Source of the DNA: Talpa occidentalis
Lineage: Eukaryota > Chordata > Mammalia > Eulipotyphla > Talpidae
Assembly: GCF_014898055.3 (NCBI RefSeq)
Contig: NW_023605194.1
Span: forward strand, 98,897,258 to 98,961,257
DNA: 64,000 nt
Direction: 5' to 3'
Shown here: in pieces, positions 9,561 to 20,960 of the stretch
Position numbering within the stretch: position 1 is the stretch's first letter
Layout: each line of letters starts with the position of its first letter
Notes under the pieces: generated by a model
Told to the model about the DNA's origin: nothing
The model's input: the letters and a program-made list of their open reading frames with translations, nothing else
Database searches by the model: none
Program-made: the position numbers and the translations under genes

Positions 9561-10870
9561 TAGTACAAGTATTTGTTATGAAAAATTTAGGGCATGAATA
9601 TACTAAAATATATTCACTATTAACCTGATATTTAAATTTTACTAAGCATCTTGTATTTTATCTGGCTACCCTTCCTGTAAGCCTATGGAAGATAGGTCCT
9701 ATCATTATATCCTTCTAAAATCTCTGGTATTAGCATTCCATACTTTGTTACACTACAATGCTATATCTGATCTTTTTTTTTTCCATAGTAAATCTTAAGA
9801 CAGCTTAATTAAGACCTATCTACTGGAACTTTCCAGCAAGTTAAGAGACAATAAAGAATATGGCTGGAGCCTTTAAAGACTTTGTGATATGAGTCTTTCT
9901 TTCCTCATATATTAAATGTAAAAAGTACTTGTGTATATAATTCTCTTTTTAATTAAGATCATAATGAATTAATTTAATGGGTTTTCTTATAAGTAGAATG
10001 AAATGTATTATCATTGTTCATAATCTTGTAAGATAAGGAATCTTATAAGAGAAGTAAAAGGATATTAATATCAGTTTCCCTTTTTTCAATCTTAGTTCAA
10101 AAATAAGACTTGATTTTTAAAAATATAGAAGGAATTGTTTAATTGACTCTCCTACCTTTGGTCATATTATCTGTGACATGTGAATCATTCATTACCAGAT
10201 ATTTTTCCAAAGCATCTTGAGTTTATTTTACTTTTGACTTTTGAAATGAAATAATCTGAGATCCTATAAAGTCAGACTTCACTGTATTCAAGAATAAGTA
10301 TCAAAATGCATTCCAGAGGTTATTTGGTTAAAAAAAAAAAGTATGCTGTGAGGCATCCTGAAAAGTAGGAAAATGGATCCTTTGGAGGAAAATAGGTAAA
10401 TTTGACTCTCTGATTTCACCAAGCATCATTTTTTTTTTTTTAAATGTTGGATTAACAGATCTGGTAGAAAGGTGGCCCCATTCCAGATACTGGAGTGGAA
10501 TCTAGTGGATGCAGCATAACTAAATTCAAACCAGATTCCAGCAGCTGGGCGTCTTGGTTTATATAAATGAGACCTAGTTGACTATGCCTCCTCTCATTGT
10601 TACTTTCTAACTATTGGGTATATTAATTGATTTCCATTGGTGGGGCGCTGCACACAGGGCAGCACCAGAGTAAAAAGCATGTGGGCTTGCTCAATTTGCA
10701 TCTGGCTCCCATGAGCTGAATTGTGTTGATGTCATATTCTCTGGAGTGTAAAATGTGTTTATGAAATTATTATTTAATATTTTAAGGTGGCATCAATAGT
10801 GGACATCTTATATGATAACAGTAAGAGGAAAAAGGAAACCTAGTTTAAAAAATGACCCAAGAGTGTGTTC
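9561..10870. other. Intronic DNA, no gene recognised
   Basis: Mostly AT-rich. The patch at about 10500-10770 is GC-richer, free of recognised repeats, and contains GGTGGGGCGCTGC and an octamer-like ATTTGCAT. It might be a conserved non-coding element, but this cannot be told from one genome. Confidence 0.4.
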
Positions 10871-10886
10871 AAAAGGCTATGAGAAG

Positions 10887-11154
10887 GGCCTCCCTGTTGG
10901 TGGAAGGGGTTGAGCATAGCGCTGTGAAGCTGTCCCAGCAGCCACTGCAGCGCAAGTTCGATCTCCGGCCAGGGAGATACCCACAATGCGCTGCAGACCT
11001 CTCGTGACTTGTCCGCTGTTCCTCTCAGCTGTGTACTTCGGTCTATCTGCCTGTTTTGTTCCCTGCTCTGTCTCTGGTGAATCCTTTCACCTCCCACACC
11101 TCTGGCCTGTACCCCAGTTCTTGCAATCATAAATAAATAAATCTAAAAAAAAAA
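10887..11154 (+). mobile_element. T+ SINE (type B)
   Basis: Full-length copy with box B AGTTCGATCTC and tail CATAAATAAATAAATCT plus A tail. The 16-bp target duplication AAAAGGCTATGAGAAG is perfect (10871-10886, 11155-11170), pointing to a relatively recent insertion despite body substitutions. Confidence 0.95.
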
Positions 11155-11170
11155 AAAAGGCTATGAGAAG

Positions 11171-12952
11171 TCCCAAAGGGTATAAGGCAAAATAAAAAAA
11201 CAGTGATTTAGAAAATTTCTTTGGAGTGATTAAATGTAAATATAGGGAAATTTATTTATCATTCACAATCTCTTTTATAATATGTAGCTGCTTAACTGAT
11301 TTAAATGGTATGTTTCTGCCCCATAGCAAGAGCACAAATTAAGTAGTTTCTAAGGTCCATCTTTCCTGGAACCCCGGGCACTCTCAGGCTGGCTGAGGGC
11401 TCTGCTAGCCCTCCGCGGTGTAGGTAGGAGTTACTGTGTCGTCTTTGCTTTGGCAAGAAGAGGTTAAGTGAGTTCACTTGCTCACTTATTATCACCAAGT
11501 CCCAGTGACACAATCCTGTCTTTATTATAGTGACAAATGCTTCCCATAATTGGGCCTCTTTTAAAAGCAGCTTCAAAACTGGGCATCCAGAAATTTCCCC
11601 TTTTATCTCTGCTCTGTGAAGTGCTACATTTCTGCAAATTAAAATGAGAAGCATGTCTCCTGCTCTACAGAAAATGAAAATAAAACCGTAAACAGGATCT
11701 GATACTGCAGACAGTACCCACAATTCACTATTTATGTAGCTTTTTTTCATGAAGTGACAAAGAGCTGATTATTTTATAGATGTTTTCACTGGAATAGATT
11801 CATAATCAAGATTCTTCATTTTCATGATACTCTCTTGAGGGGACAACAGTCAAGAAACATTAGACTGTTGTGTATCCTCATGTGCAAGAGGTAGAGTTCA
11901 AGCTGCTGTCAGATTTAATAAGTAGTACCCAACCACGTCTTTGACTGGTATTATTAGGGTTATGTGCACCAGTAAATCTCATAGATGTATTTCTGTTATG
12001 AAATCTTTCCATGGATTCCTGTATAGTACTTTCTATATTTCATATACTATCTTTCCCCCCATGATCCCATCAAGATTAGCTCTGTGTGGTTTATTACTTT
12101 GTCTTTCCCTTTCTCATATTATACTTTCAATTGTGTTTTAATAAGACACTTTGAGGGAGGGAAACATATTTATTCCACCACAGCACTTAGCATAGGTCAT
12201 GAAGTCGGGGTCAAAGATGTGTTGGTATGATGGTTTTGTTCCTCGAGCTTCCCACTGTGAATTGACAACATCTGTGAGTTTATGTGGGTGCTTAGAGGAG
12301 TGAGGTCATGAGCGTGTGAAGATGCCACGATTTCCAGGTCTCCTGTGTCTGTGGTGTGGTTGCCCATGATGATATTGGTATGCTGACTGCCTTCAGCCTT
12401 TATTTATTTTATTTATTCCTCATTTGTTCTGCAGTAAAAAAAAAAAAAATGTTTCTGTCTTCCTCAAGCAGTTCTGTCTGTGTGGATTGATGGGTGCTCA
12501 TTTACCTGGGTATGAGCAGGACATTTGGGGCAGGGGTTCAAATGAAATTAAGGGTGTTATTGAATATTCAGTTTTAAATAAAGTTAATATCTTAAAATTA
12601 ATATGTTCTGTCTTTCTACATTTTAAGATATGTTATGCAATAAATTGCTTTTAGAAATATAAAAGCTGTATTTCTATATAGCTACAGATTGATACATTTT
12701 TACAAATATAGTCATTAAATTATCTTTGCTCATGTGTCTGTGTGTCTTGTTAATGAATCAACAATTTTTAGTGGACTAGGACAATAAAACTCTCCTAATT
12801 CATATATTATTAGATATTCATTCATAACAAGTGATTTTCTCACACTTGCATGTCAGCAAAACAGCTAATAATGGTTTTGCAATCAATATTTTTTATATAA
12901 TTTGTCTCTCAACAAGATTAAACTAAAGTATTAAAGACTAAACACAACTGTA
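11171..12952. other. Intronic DNA, including a repeat-free GC-richer patch
   Basis: At 11301-11750 the minus strand is open for 149 codons with no recognisable domain. This part is repeat-free and less AT-rich than its surroundings. Part of 12030-12200 faintly resembles L2. No exon could be supported. Confidence 0.4.
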
Positions 12953-13039
12953 GTATGATAACATACACCTGAAGGGTGTGATCCTATATCTCTAAATCAT
13001 ATACAGCATTGTAAACCAATGTTGCCTAAATAAAAAAAA
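12953..13039 (+). mobile_element. L1 3' terminal fragment
   Basis: About 85 bases ending CATTGTAAACCAATGTTGCC then AAATAAA and A-rich tail, matching the 3' terminus of the 8.2-kb L1 fragment. Extreme 5' truncation. Confidence 0.7.
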
Positions 13040-13602
13040 TGGACAATTCAAATATAACAATATCCATTAAGTAAATAAAAAATAGATATCTATTATAATG
13101 AAAAGATGAACTATAAATTATACTTAATAAACATTAAAATTTCAAAATAAAATTATTTTAAGGATGAAAATTAATTTTCTGAGGAGTATCTCATATTTTT
13201 ATTAAATAACTTTATAAAATAATGGTATTTCCAGTTCTATTTTCATCAGATTTCATATGTTATGAATCAATCCATTTATGTGTGAGTGTATATATAGTTT
13301 TTATACAGAGTACATGTATATATTGTTTATTTATTTATATAGTACTTATGTATAGTGCTATATGTAGCATCATAATATTTAAGAATATTACAAACTTTTT
13401 ATGGAAGAATTTTCCTTACACACATGGATAATTGTTATAAGTGCCTTGCTCATTAATCATTGCCTTGAATACCATAAATTGCAACCTGAAGAAAAGCAAA
13501 ATTTCAAAATGGCCCCTATATCATATCTGTTACCTTTTGTCCTCAACCTTAAATTTGAAAAACTTCATACACACAGCACACATACATACACACATCTCCT
13601 TT
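13040..13602. other. Very AT-rich intronic DNA
   Basis: No gene recognised. Short imperfect ACACAC/CATACA repeats occur near 13570-13595. Confidence 0.45.
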
Positions 13603-13613
13603 CTCTAACAGAT

Positions 13614-13886
13614 TTTTTTTAAAGATTTATTTATTCATGCATACAAGAGCTGGGGTGCAGGCCAGAGCTGCGGGGGGTGGGTGATAGGACTCATTAGAGA
13701 CAGAGTAGGAAAAGAACAGGCAGATCGACCAAAGTACACTGCTGAGGGGAGCAGTGGACGAGACAGGAGAGGTCTGCCTCGCCATGTGGGTTGCTCCCTG
13801 GCTGGCCAGGGATCGAACTCATGCTGCCAAGGCTGCGAATTGCTTCTTAATGCAGTGCTTTAACCCCTGCGCCACCAAGGAGGCCC
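13614..13886 (-). mobile_element. T+ SINE (type B)
   Basis: Reverse orientation, complete from the T-rich start to the GCGCCACCAAGGAGGCCC head. Target duplication CTCTAACAGAT at 13603-13613 and 13887-13897. Confidence 0.93.
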
Positions 13887-13924
13887 CTCTAACAGATAAT
13901 TTTTTATTAAAAATTACATATGCT

Positions 13925-13993
13925 TGCATGAGAACCTATTCTCCTAAATCATATGCAGCATTGCAAACCAATAGCACCTTAATAATTTTTTAA
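13925..13993 (+). mobile_element. L1 3' terminal fragment
   Basis: CTAAATCATATGCAGCATTG CAAACCAATAGCACC TTAATAA parallels the 12.95-kb L1 end. Very short and decayed. Confidence 0.55.
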
Positions 13994-14019
13994 TTGCATA
14001 TGCTCATTGTAAATTACAA

Positions 14020-14285
14020 ACAATATACAGGCATGCATCACTTCATGATCTGATATGCTGTGCAAAATACATAGTTAGGCAACTTGGTCATGTGAACTTC
14101 ATAAAGTGTAGGCTTTTCTCCAAATAACATTATTCATTTTGCTGACAAAGCAATTCTGAGGGCATCTTGGGAGAAGTCAGTCATCTGTGTTCATGTATTA
14201 CATTGGCTGATAGGAATTTTTCTATCACCGTCATATCTGTATCATTGGCAAAAAAAAAGTGGTTATAGGGTACATGATTGACTAT
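14020..14285. repeat. Possible ancient DNA-transposon fossil
   Basis: The opening ACAGGCATGCATCACTTCAT followed by GTTAGGCAACTTGGTCATGTG resembles a known mammalian medium-repetitive element with the same opening. I cannot name the family with certainty. Confidence 0.35.
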
Positions 14286-16191
14286 ACAAGATATAACGTG
14301 AAACATGAAATTTCTTTCAAGAACTCCATCCTTTTCCACCATTCACCTTTCCAGTAACTATCATTGAGAGTTTGATATAAAACAGTCTAGGTATCTGTGT
14401 GTACATACGTATATGTGCACACAGTTTTTAAATGCACGAGATGATACTATCTTATTAACCTGAAACATGCTTTTCACAGTAAACATTGCATCATGGATGT
14501 CCTTCTTAATTTACAATTGTATTAATTGTATCCATGAAGGACTGGAGATTTTTTTATCTATTTTTTTATCATGATAAATAGCATCTCCAATTGTACCAGT
14601 TGACAAACATGTGGTGTCCAGAACCCCCCACCCCAACACCAGAGATCATGTCTCATTGCTTCAGTTGCTTCATCTGAACCCCAACTCTTCTGTTAATAAT
14701 TGAAGCAGTTTCCCTTTGTTAGTTGTAATTTCCATGGGACAGATGATTTGAATGTCTCTCTGTTACACAGTATCACACAAATGAAGGTTCCCACATCTGA
14801 GAAAAAAGCATGCAGGTAGTTTCCCATTTAAACTTAGCAAATTAGCATGCAATTGCTGATACAAAAAGCTGACTTCAGATGGTGCCCCGGCAATAGTATC
14901 CATATTTATTTTTTAATTCCACATGGGCCACAAAACACTGAGGAAGCTTATTTTATGGCCAAGGAACCAGTCCTTCAGTTATGTTAATGAAGCTATTCCT
15001 ACAGCCCTTTTCAGCTGCCAAAAGAGAAATGGACTCATATATACTTGTACTGCTGGATTCAAGGTCATGCATTTAGTCCAGCCCAAAGTTCAGAAGAACA
15101 AAGAGATGGGATAAACTTGAATCAAATAGGGACTGAGGACCTTCCAGATCCTCAGTTAGGAACCTAACAGGCAAGCCCCTAAGTGACTTCAAAATCCTTT
15201 AATCCCAGGCAACCCAGAAATAGTGCTTCCTGGATTGACTAGCTGGACACAGTTTCAATATACTTACTGTCTGAGCACAGAGCAAAATCATAAAAATTGC
15301 AGATTCTAGTGAGTGAGCAAATACCCTTTTTTAAAATAATGTAGTACCTGCTACCTCTGCTGTTTACCTCCACCAGTGTTTACCTCCAGTAAAGGAGAGG
15401 GCACTCCTCTACCAGCATAGAGGTGTGCTTATACTGGGAAATTGCTGCAGATGTATGTGATCACAGGGCCTTTGGCTGAATTCCTATTAATGCTTCCCAA
15501 ATGAGGGGAGGAAAAAGAAGGCAAGTAACAGAGAACAGGGTTCTTTGTTCCCCGACAAAGTGGTGGGAAAAGAGAAAAACAGGAAAGAATCTGCAGATAG
15601 CTTGAAAAACTATCTGAATTCACACCTGAAAGTCCATATTCATCCTTACTTCCTATGCTCCACTTTCATGTCTGTACACATCTACATATACATGTGCACA
15701 CATATATGTGCATGCACTTGCTCGCTTGCATATGTATCAAGGCCAGAGGAAGGAGATTTGGCCTCATTCTCAGTGTGACTGAATCATAAGAAAGCTTTAA
15801 GCAGACATTCTCCAATTTGCGTTTTTAAAAGTCCAGTCTTGACTGCTCTATGAAGACTGCCGTGGAAGGCTGAGAATATGAGCAAGGACATCCAGCAAGG
15901 TAGCAGTGAAAGTAAAATTTGTCATATTTATTAGCAAAGTTTGCACGTAAGAAGTGAATTGGGAAGATGCAAACTTGTGGGGGCATTGGCCAAGAGTTGA
16001 TTTTTAGACCTTCTGAGATATTGAATAGGGATTTGGTCTAGTAAATTATAGATACAGAGAGTAAGAGATTGGGATAATGATACTATTTGAGGATACATGG
16101 ATTATATTCCAGAAAATGAAAGAGGGTGAAGATCAGTGATTTGCTACCCAATCTGTTCATTAACAAAATATAATAGTGCTCACAGTAAATT
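14286..16191. other. Intronic DNA, no gene recognised
   Basis: No convincing exon. Sequence around 15800-16190 and 17634-17790, on either side of the L1 insertion, may belong to one old antisense L2-like repeat, but the match is weak. Confidence 0.4.
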
Positions 16192-16206
16192 GAAAATGAA
16201 TGTCTT

Positions 16207-16606
16207 GTGTATGGTGTGAGGTAGTGGTCAAGCTTCATTCTTTTGCATGTAGCAACCCAGTTTTCCCAGCACCATTTATTGAACAAACTTTCTTTGCTCC
16301 AATGCATAGTCTTTGCTCCTTTGTCAAAGATTAGTTGACCATAAATCTGTGGGTTTATTTCTGGATTTTCTATTCGATTCCATTGGTCTGTATGTCTGTT
16401 CTTGTGCCAATACCATGCAGTTTTGATGATTATGGCTTTGTAGTATAGTTTGAAGTCTGGGATTGTGATGCCTCCATTTCCTTCTTTTTTTTTCAGTAGA
16501 GCTTTGGCTATTCGGGGTTTTTGGTGATTCCATATGAATTTCATCAATAATTGTTCTATTTCTTTGAAGAATGACATTGAAATTTTGATTGGAATAGCCC
16601 AAAGCA
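16207..16606 (-). pseudogene. L1 ORF2 fragment, inverted segment
   Basis: The minus strand encodes the stretch just after the reverse-transcriptase core, including [51 protein letters not shown] and [10 protein letters not shown]. The frame is uninterrupted through the L1 part. It continues beyond the target duplication into non-L1 flank. Confidence 0.9.
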
Positions 16607-17431
16607 GTGATAGTGAAGGCAAAGATAAACAGCTGGGACTACATCAAATTAAAGAGCTTCTGCACAGCAAAAGAGACAATAACAAAAACAAAGAGAAACC
16701 CCACCAACTGGGAGAACATTTTTGCACCCAACACTAATGATAAAGGACTGATCACAAAAATCTGCAAAGAGCTGATGAGACTCAACAACAACAAAGAAAA
16801 TAACCCAGTTAAAAAATGGGCAGAAGAGCTAAAAAGAAACTTCTCTGAAGAGGAAATGCAAATGGCCAACAGACATATGAAAAAATGTTCAACATCACTT
16901 GTAATCAGGGAAATGCAAATCAAAACTACCATGAGATACCATCTTACACCAGTGAGAATGGCACATATTAAAAAAAATAGCAACAACAAATGTTGGCGAG
17001 GTTGTGGAGAAAAAGGAACTCTCCTGCACTGTTGGTGGGAATGCAAACTGGTCCAACCACTATGGAGAGCTGTGTGGAGATTTCTGGGCCTACTAAACAT
17101 AGAGCTTCCATATGATCCAGCAATTCCACTCCTAGGTATTTACCCAAAGGACACAGAAACATCAATTCCAAAGAGCACCTGCACCCCTATGTTTATAGCA
17201 GCACTATTTACAATAGCTAAGCTTTGGAAACAGCCCAAATGCCCAAAAATAGATGACTGGATCAAGAAGATGTGGTCCATATATACCATGGAATATTACT
17301 CAGCATTCAAAAAAGATAAACACATGCAATTTGCAGCAACATGGATGGCGCTGGAAGGGATCATGCTCAGTGAAATAAGCCAGAAAGAAAAAGAAAAACA
17401 CCGGATGGTCTCACTCATAGCAGGAATCTAG
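16607..17431 (+). pseudogene. L1 ORF2 C-terminal fragment
   Basis: 274 codons open to the natural ORF2 stop (TAG at 17429). The C-terminal cysteine-rich motif is present as C129-x3-C133-x7-H141-x4-C146 (in [18 protein letters not shown]), followed by the conserved [14 protein letters not shown] and MEYYSAFK segments. It is a dead fragment because the first ATG lies at the inversion joint and catalytic domains are missing. The intact frame suggests a young insertion. Confidence 0.9.
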
Positions 17432-17514
17432 AAAACTTAAATAAGGGACCAGGAAAATGAATAACTATAAGAAAGTGAAAATCAAAATCAACAAAAAACT
17501 ATGAACCAGAGACA

Positions 17515-17560
17515 CTTTTTGGGGGTGGGGGGCGGGAGGGGAGGGATTGGGGTCAGAATG
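17515..17560 (+). repeat. G-rich tract in L1 3' UTR
   Basis: Several closely spaced runs of three to six G (GGGGGTGGGGGGCGGGAGGG and onward) could form a G-quadruplex. Such tracts are characteristic of L1 3' UTRs. Confidence 0.8.
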
Positions 17561-17633
17561 GGGGTTTGCAATTGTATGGGGGAATATAAAAATAAAATTT
17601 ATTATTTAAAAAAAAAAAGAAAACGAATGTCTT

Positions 17634-19019
17634 AGGACTCAGGCAATGATAATTTCTTCAGATTCTCCATTTGATTTTGATATATAGTGATACTTGAGGA
17701 TCATTATCAAAGAAAGAGAAGAGGCCTAAACTCTGGACTTGTACAAAGAAAAAGATAAATGGAGATTAAATCCTGGATGCCTCCATCATTTAGACATTTA
17801 ATCAAGAACATTTTTCTGTAACGACAAAAATAACTGATCTTGAGATCACAAGTGATGACAGATAAAAGGAGCTTATAATATAAGGCTGTCATTATCATTT
17901 ATACAGTACAGTTCTTAATACAGTCTACATATAGTTAAGCATGGATAATCGCTATTATTCAGAAACCTGTTGAGTTTTAAAGTATATTTTTGGGCTAATT
18001 TCTGATTCATAAAACTTCAAAGATTTGGTGCTAATTAAAGAATAGTTTAACACAATTCAATTTATGGTTAAATTCATAGTTATTTTATTGCAGCTGATTA
18101 ATAATCAGACGTTGCTCGTTTAGTATTTTACTCTACTTAGCTTTCTCCATTATCAATATTCTTATAATTATTTAGAAGTTTAGTCAATTTTCTGACTTAA
18201 GTAGTGAATTGAAAAAAATCTTCCTCAACCATGCGCAAGATCATACAAAACAATCAGCAGTAGACTGTGAAAAACAGAAATATATTACTTTATATTTCTA
18301 TCTTTGCCTCATGTTTATATTTCTTATCTTCGCCTCATTTTCATTTTTTGGGCAATACCATGTATATTTATGATTTCTAATTTTACTTCTATACCAATAA
18401 CTGCCAACGCTACAACCTTAGCTTTGATTTCAACCGTGTTTCACAGCAATACTTCAAACTGCCAACTGAACAGGGAGAAACTTAGGAAGCAGATTCAGTA
18501 ACTCAAAAGAGAGTTGGAGATTCTGAATTAAACCAGCAATTGTAGGAGATGGAGAGATGACACTGGATGTGAGATAGATTCTAAAGTCAATCTTTATATT
18601 CTGGAGGCTAACTGGAAGTCTGGAGGCAACAATAATCATAGGTGACATGCACATTTCTAGTGTAAGAATCAGAGAGATGAGAAGTCTTAATGAAAATGGA
18701 GATTTTAGGTGATGAAACAAAATTTGAAGACAATATTGGTTCTGTTTTAGACATAGTAATTCTGCTCTCCCTGTGGGATACTGATGTATTTGTGATTGGC
18801 TGTTGAAATTAGATTTTGAGAAACAAGCTAGGGCTACATTTTACAATTTGGTCTTCAACTATCAATTTTTGATGTATAGAGTTTGTCAAGATAATTTCTA
18901 TAGGAATTTCATTTTTTAAATGAGATTATTTCTGATTATCTAATAAGGTTTTTTTAAAATTTCCATTGAAATATATATTTCTTTATTCTTCACATATATA
19001 TAGTTTTGTATTCTCTAAT
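17634..19019. other. Intronic DNA, no gene recognised
   Basis: The part at 18500-18860 may be old antisense L2-like sequence (weak). No exon supported. Confidence 0.4.
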
Positions 19020-19175
19020 TCTGTCATTCTCTCTGCCTGAAATTTACTGACTTGTCTTCCTTTTTCCAAAAATCAACTTATTACTCAACCTTTTAACATT
19101 TAAAATTTGCCTCTCTTTAGTACCCATTGTCAGAATCAATCAATCATCCCTCTGTATTTGAGCAGTTTACCCCAA
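19020..19175 (+). repeat. Possible L2 fragment
   Basis: CTCTCTGCCTGAAATTTACT resembles the L2 segment CCCTCTGCCTGGAATGCTCT. Short and diverged. Confidence 0.35.
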
Positions 19176-19699
19176 ACAGTCTATTGGAACAAATGGAACT
19201 AACCTGACTCTGAAGTACCATCTGTGTGAGTCTCAACAGTTATACAAAACTCATTTCACTTCATTAAAGGTTTTGTAGTTTAAACATCAAAAATCTAAGT
19301 TCAGTTTAGACACAATATAAATAAATATGTCAACAGTTTATTCAAACCAAGAGAAAGTTGACAAGCCCAGTTTCCTTTCTGTCACTGAGTAGGACCGGTC
19401 ATGCTCTGGAACTGTGAAATCCTCCTCTTGTGGTGTGATGGGGAATGTGATTAAGGGAGTGACTTTTCATTCACATTGTGACTTGAACCATCACCAGTGT
19501 AAAAACATTGTGGAATCAATTGTGATAGCATAATGAAACTTAGTCTTGCTGAGTTGCTTTTTCATGTCAGTGACTTTGGAATTTAAGAATTCTAAGAAAA
19601 CCAAAATTTTGAACCTCAATGAACAACTTTTGTCACAAAACCACCAGTACTATTTAACTGAAGATTAAGTGAAAAATTTTGTTTCAAAAAGATCATCAG
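19176..19699. other. Intronic DNA, no gene recognised
   Basis: Nothing recognisable. Confidence 0.4.
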
Positions 19700-19877
19700 G
19701 GGCCTCCCTGGTGGCACAAGGGATTAAGTGTCTGCGCTATGAAGCAATCAGCAGCTACTGCAACACAAGTTCGATCCCTGTTCTGCTCCCCACTCTGTCT
19801 CTGGTGAATCCTCTCAACCCCCACACCTCTGGCCTGTACCCCAGTTCTTATATGCATAAATAAATAAATCTTTAAAA
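19700..19877 (+). mobile_element. T+ SINE (type B) with internal deletion
   Basis: Head and box B (AGTTCGATCCC) join directly to TTCTGCTCCCCACTCTG, so about 100 bases of the body are missing. The joint lies at CCTG, which occurs at both ends of the missing segment in full copies, consistent with deletion between short direct repeats. The flanking duplication is imperfect. Confidence 0.9.
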
Positions 19878-19880
19878 AAA

Positions 19881-20789
19881 GGATAATCACTGATGTGTTA
19901 AAAAGCAAAGTTCAGGTATTCAAGTTGCAATTCACCATTTGTGCTATGGTAAGATCAATAAAATTGAGCTCATATGACAATTATCAGTTGTCTCTAAATG
20001 CAAATATAGAAAGAGAAAAAGTATACCAGTATATAGACATGAATTCAACCTTTTTCTTGAATAGATTCTCAAATTTTGTCTGTAAAGAAGTACTTCATAT
20101 CTCTGTGGTTGAAGTGGAAACCTCAGGGTGTATGTGAACTGTGCTTTTTTCCTGCATAGTTGGATCTGTTTTTTGAGGATAAGGTAAAATACTTTCTTGT
20201 AAAGAGAACAAAATATCCTAAAGGCAATTATATAAAGTGTAGAAGTTTTCTGAGGAGTTCAGTCATGCAATGCTTCTGTTTGTCTAAAATCTATCTTCTT
20301 TTGTAAAATTTGTGAAGTGCTATTTTGGTGATATAAAGTTGCACTAAGACTATAGCAAGGCCCTGGGTGAACATCTTCAATGATTACTAAATACTACAAT
20401 TTCTCACTGAATTATTTTCTCTACATTACTCCATATCTAGTATATATTTGTTGTCAACTATTCTATATTTAGTGTCAATATAACTTTTGAATGTGATTTT
20501 CTGTTGCAACAAAACAATTTATACTAGAATAGCTGAGAGACTATAATTCAGACTATAATTCACCAAAGAATGGAATGTGTGTGGAACCTATAACATAGTA
20601 CACTAACTCTGTTGGCATCTAGTAAAAATTTTGATTCACTTGGATATCACTGTGCATGACTACCTTTCCCCCATACTTCCACTTTCCTTAGAATGGTTAA
20701 GTTTACTCTTTTAGACAATTTTGAGTTTATTATACCCTGTTTTTATCATATCTACCTTGTTATGCGTTAGATCTTCATAAGTTATTCAT
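19881..20789. other. Intronic DNA, no gene recognised
   Basis: Contains a 13-bp tandem duplication (GACTATAATTCA-type) near 20540-20566. An 80-codon plus frame at 19895-20137 shows no recognisable features. Confidence 0.4.
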
Positions 20790-20960
20790 GTTATAACTGA
20801 AAATTTGACTAACATTGCTACACCAACATTCCCCCACCTCTTGGCCTCTCCCACTATTTATTATTATTCTGTTTCTGTAAGTTCAACTTTTTTTTTTATA
20901 AAGAGCAAAATATAGAGTATTTGTTTTGGCAAAAACACTTCTTGAATGCATATATTGTAA
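20790..20960 (-). mobile_element. Old L1 fragment
   Basis: CCCCCACCTCTTGGCCTCTC, TTCTGTTTCTGTAAGTTCAAC and AGAGTATTTG are in the order seen in antisense L1 3' regions. Very diverged. Confidence 0.45.

Larger units (their letters stand above)
16192..17633 (+). mobile_element. Recent L1 insertion with 5' inversion (twin priming) and target duplication
   Basis: The target duplication is GAAAATGAATGTCTT (16192-16206) and GAAAACGAATGTCTT (17619-17633). Between them, 16207 to about 16606 is L1 ORF2 in reverse orientation, and about 16607-17618 is the downstream part of ORF2 plus 3' UTR in forward orientation, ending ATAAAATTTATTATTT and poly(A). The inverted block comes from upstream of the forward block, which is the layout produced by twin priming. 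Promoter, ORF1, endonuclease and most of the reverse transcriptase are absent, so the copy cannot move by itself. Confidence 0.93.

Noticed and set aside
16639..17100. 153-codon hydrophobic minus-strand frame
   Set aside because: It is antisense to the L1 ORF2 fragment and reflects its codon composition.
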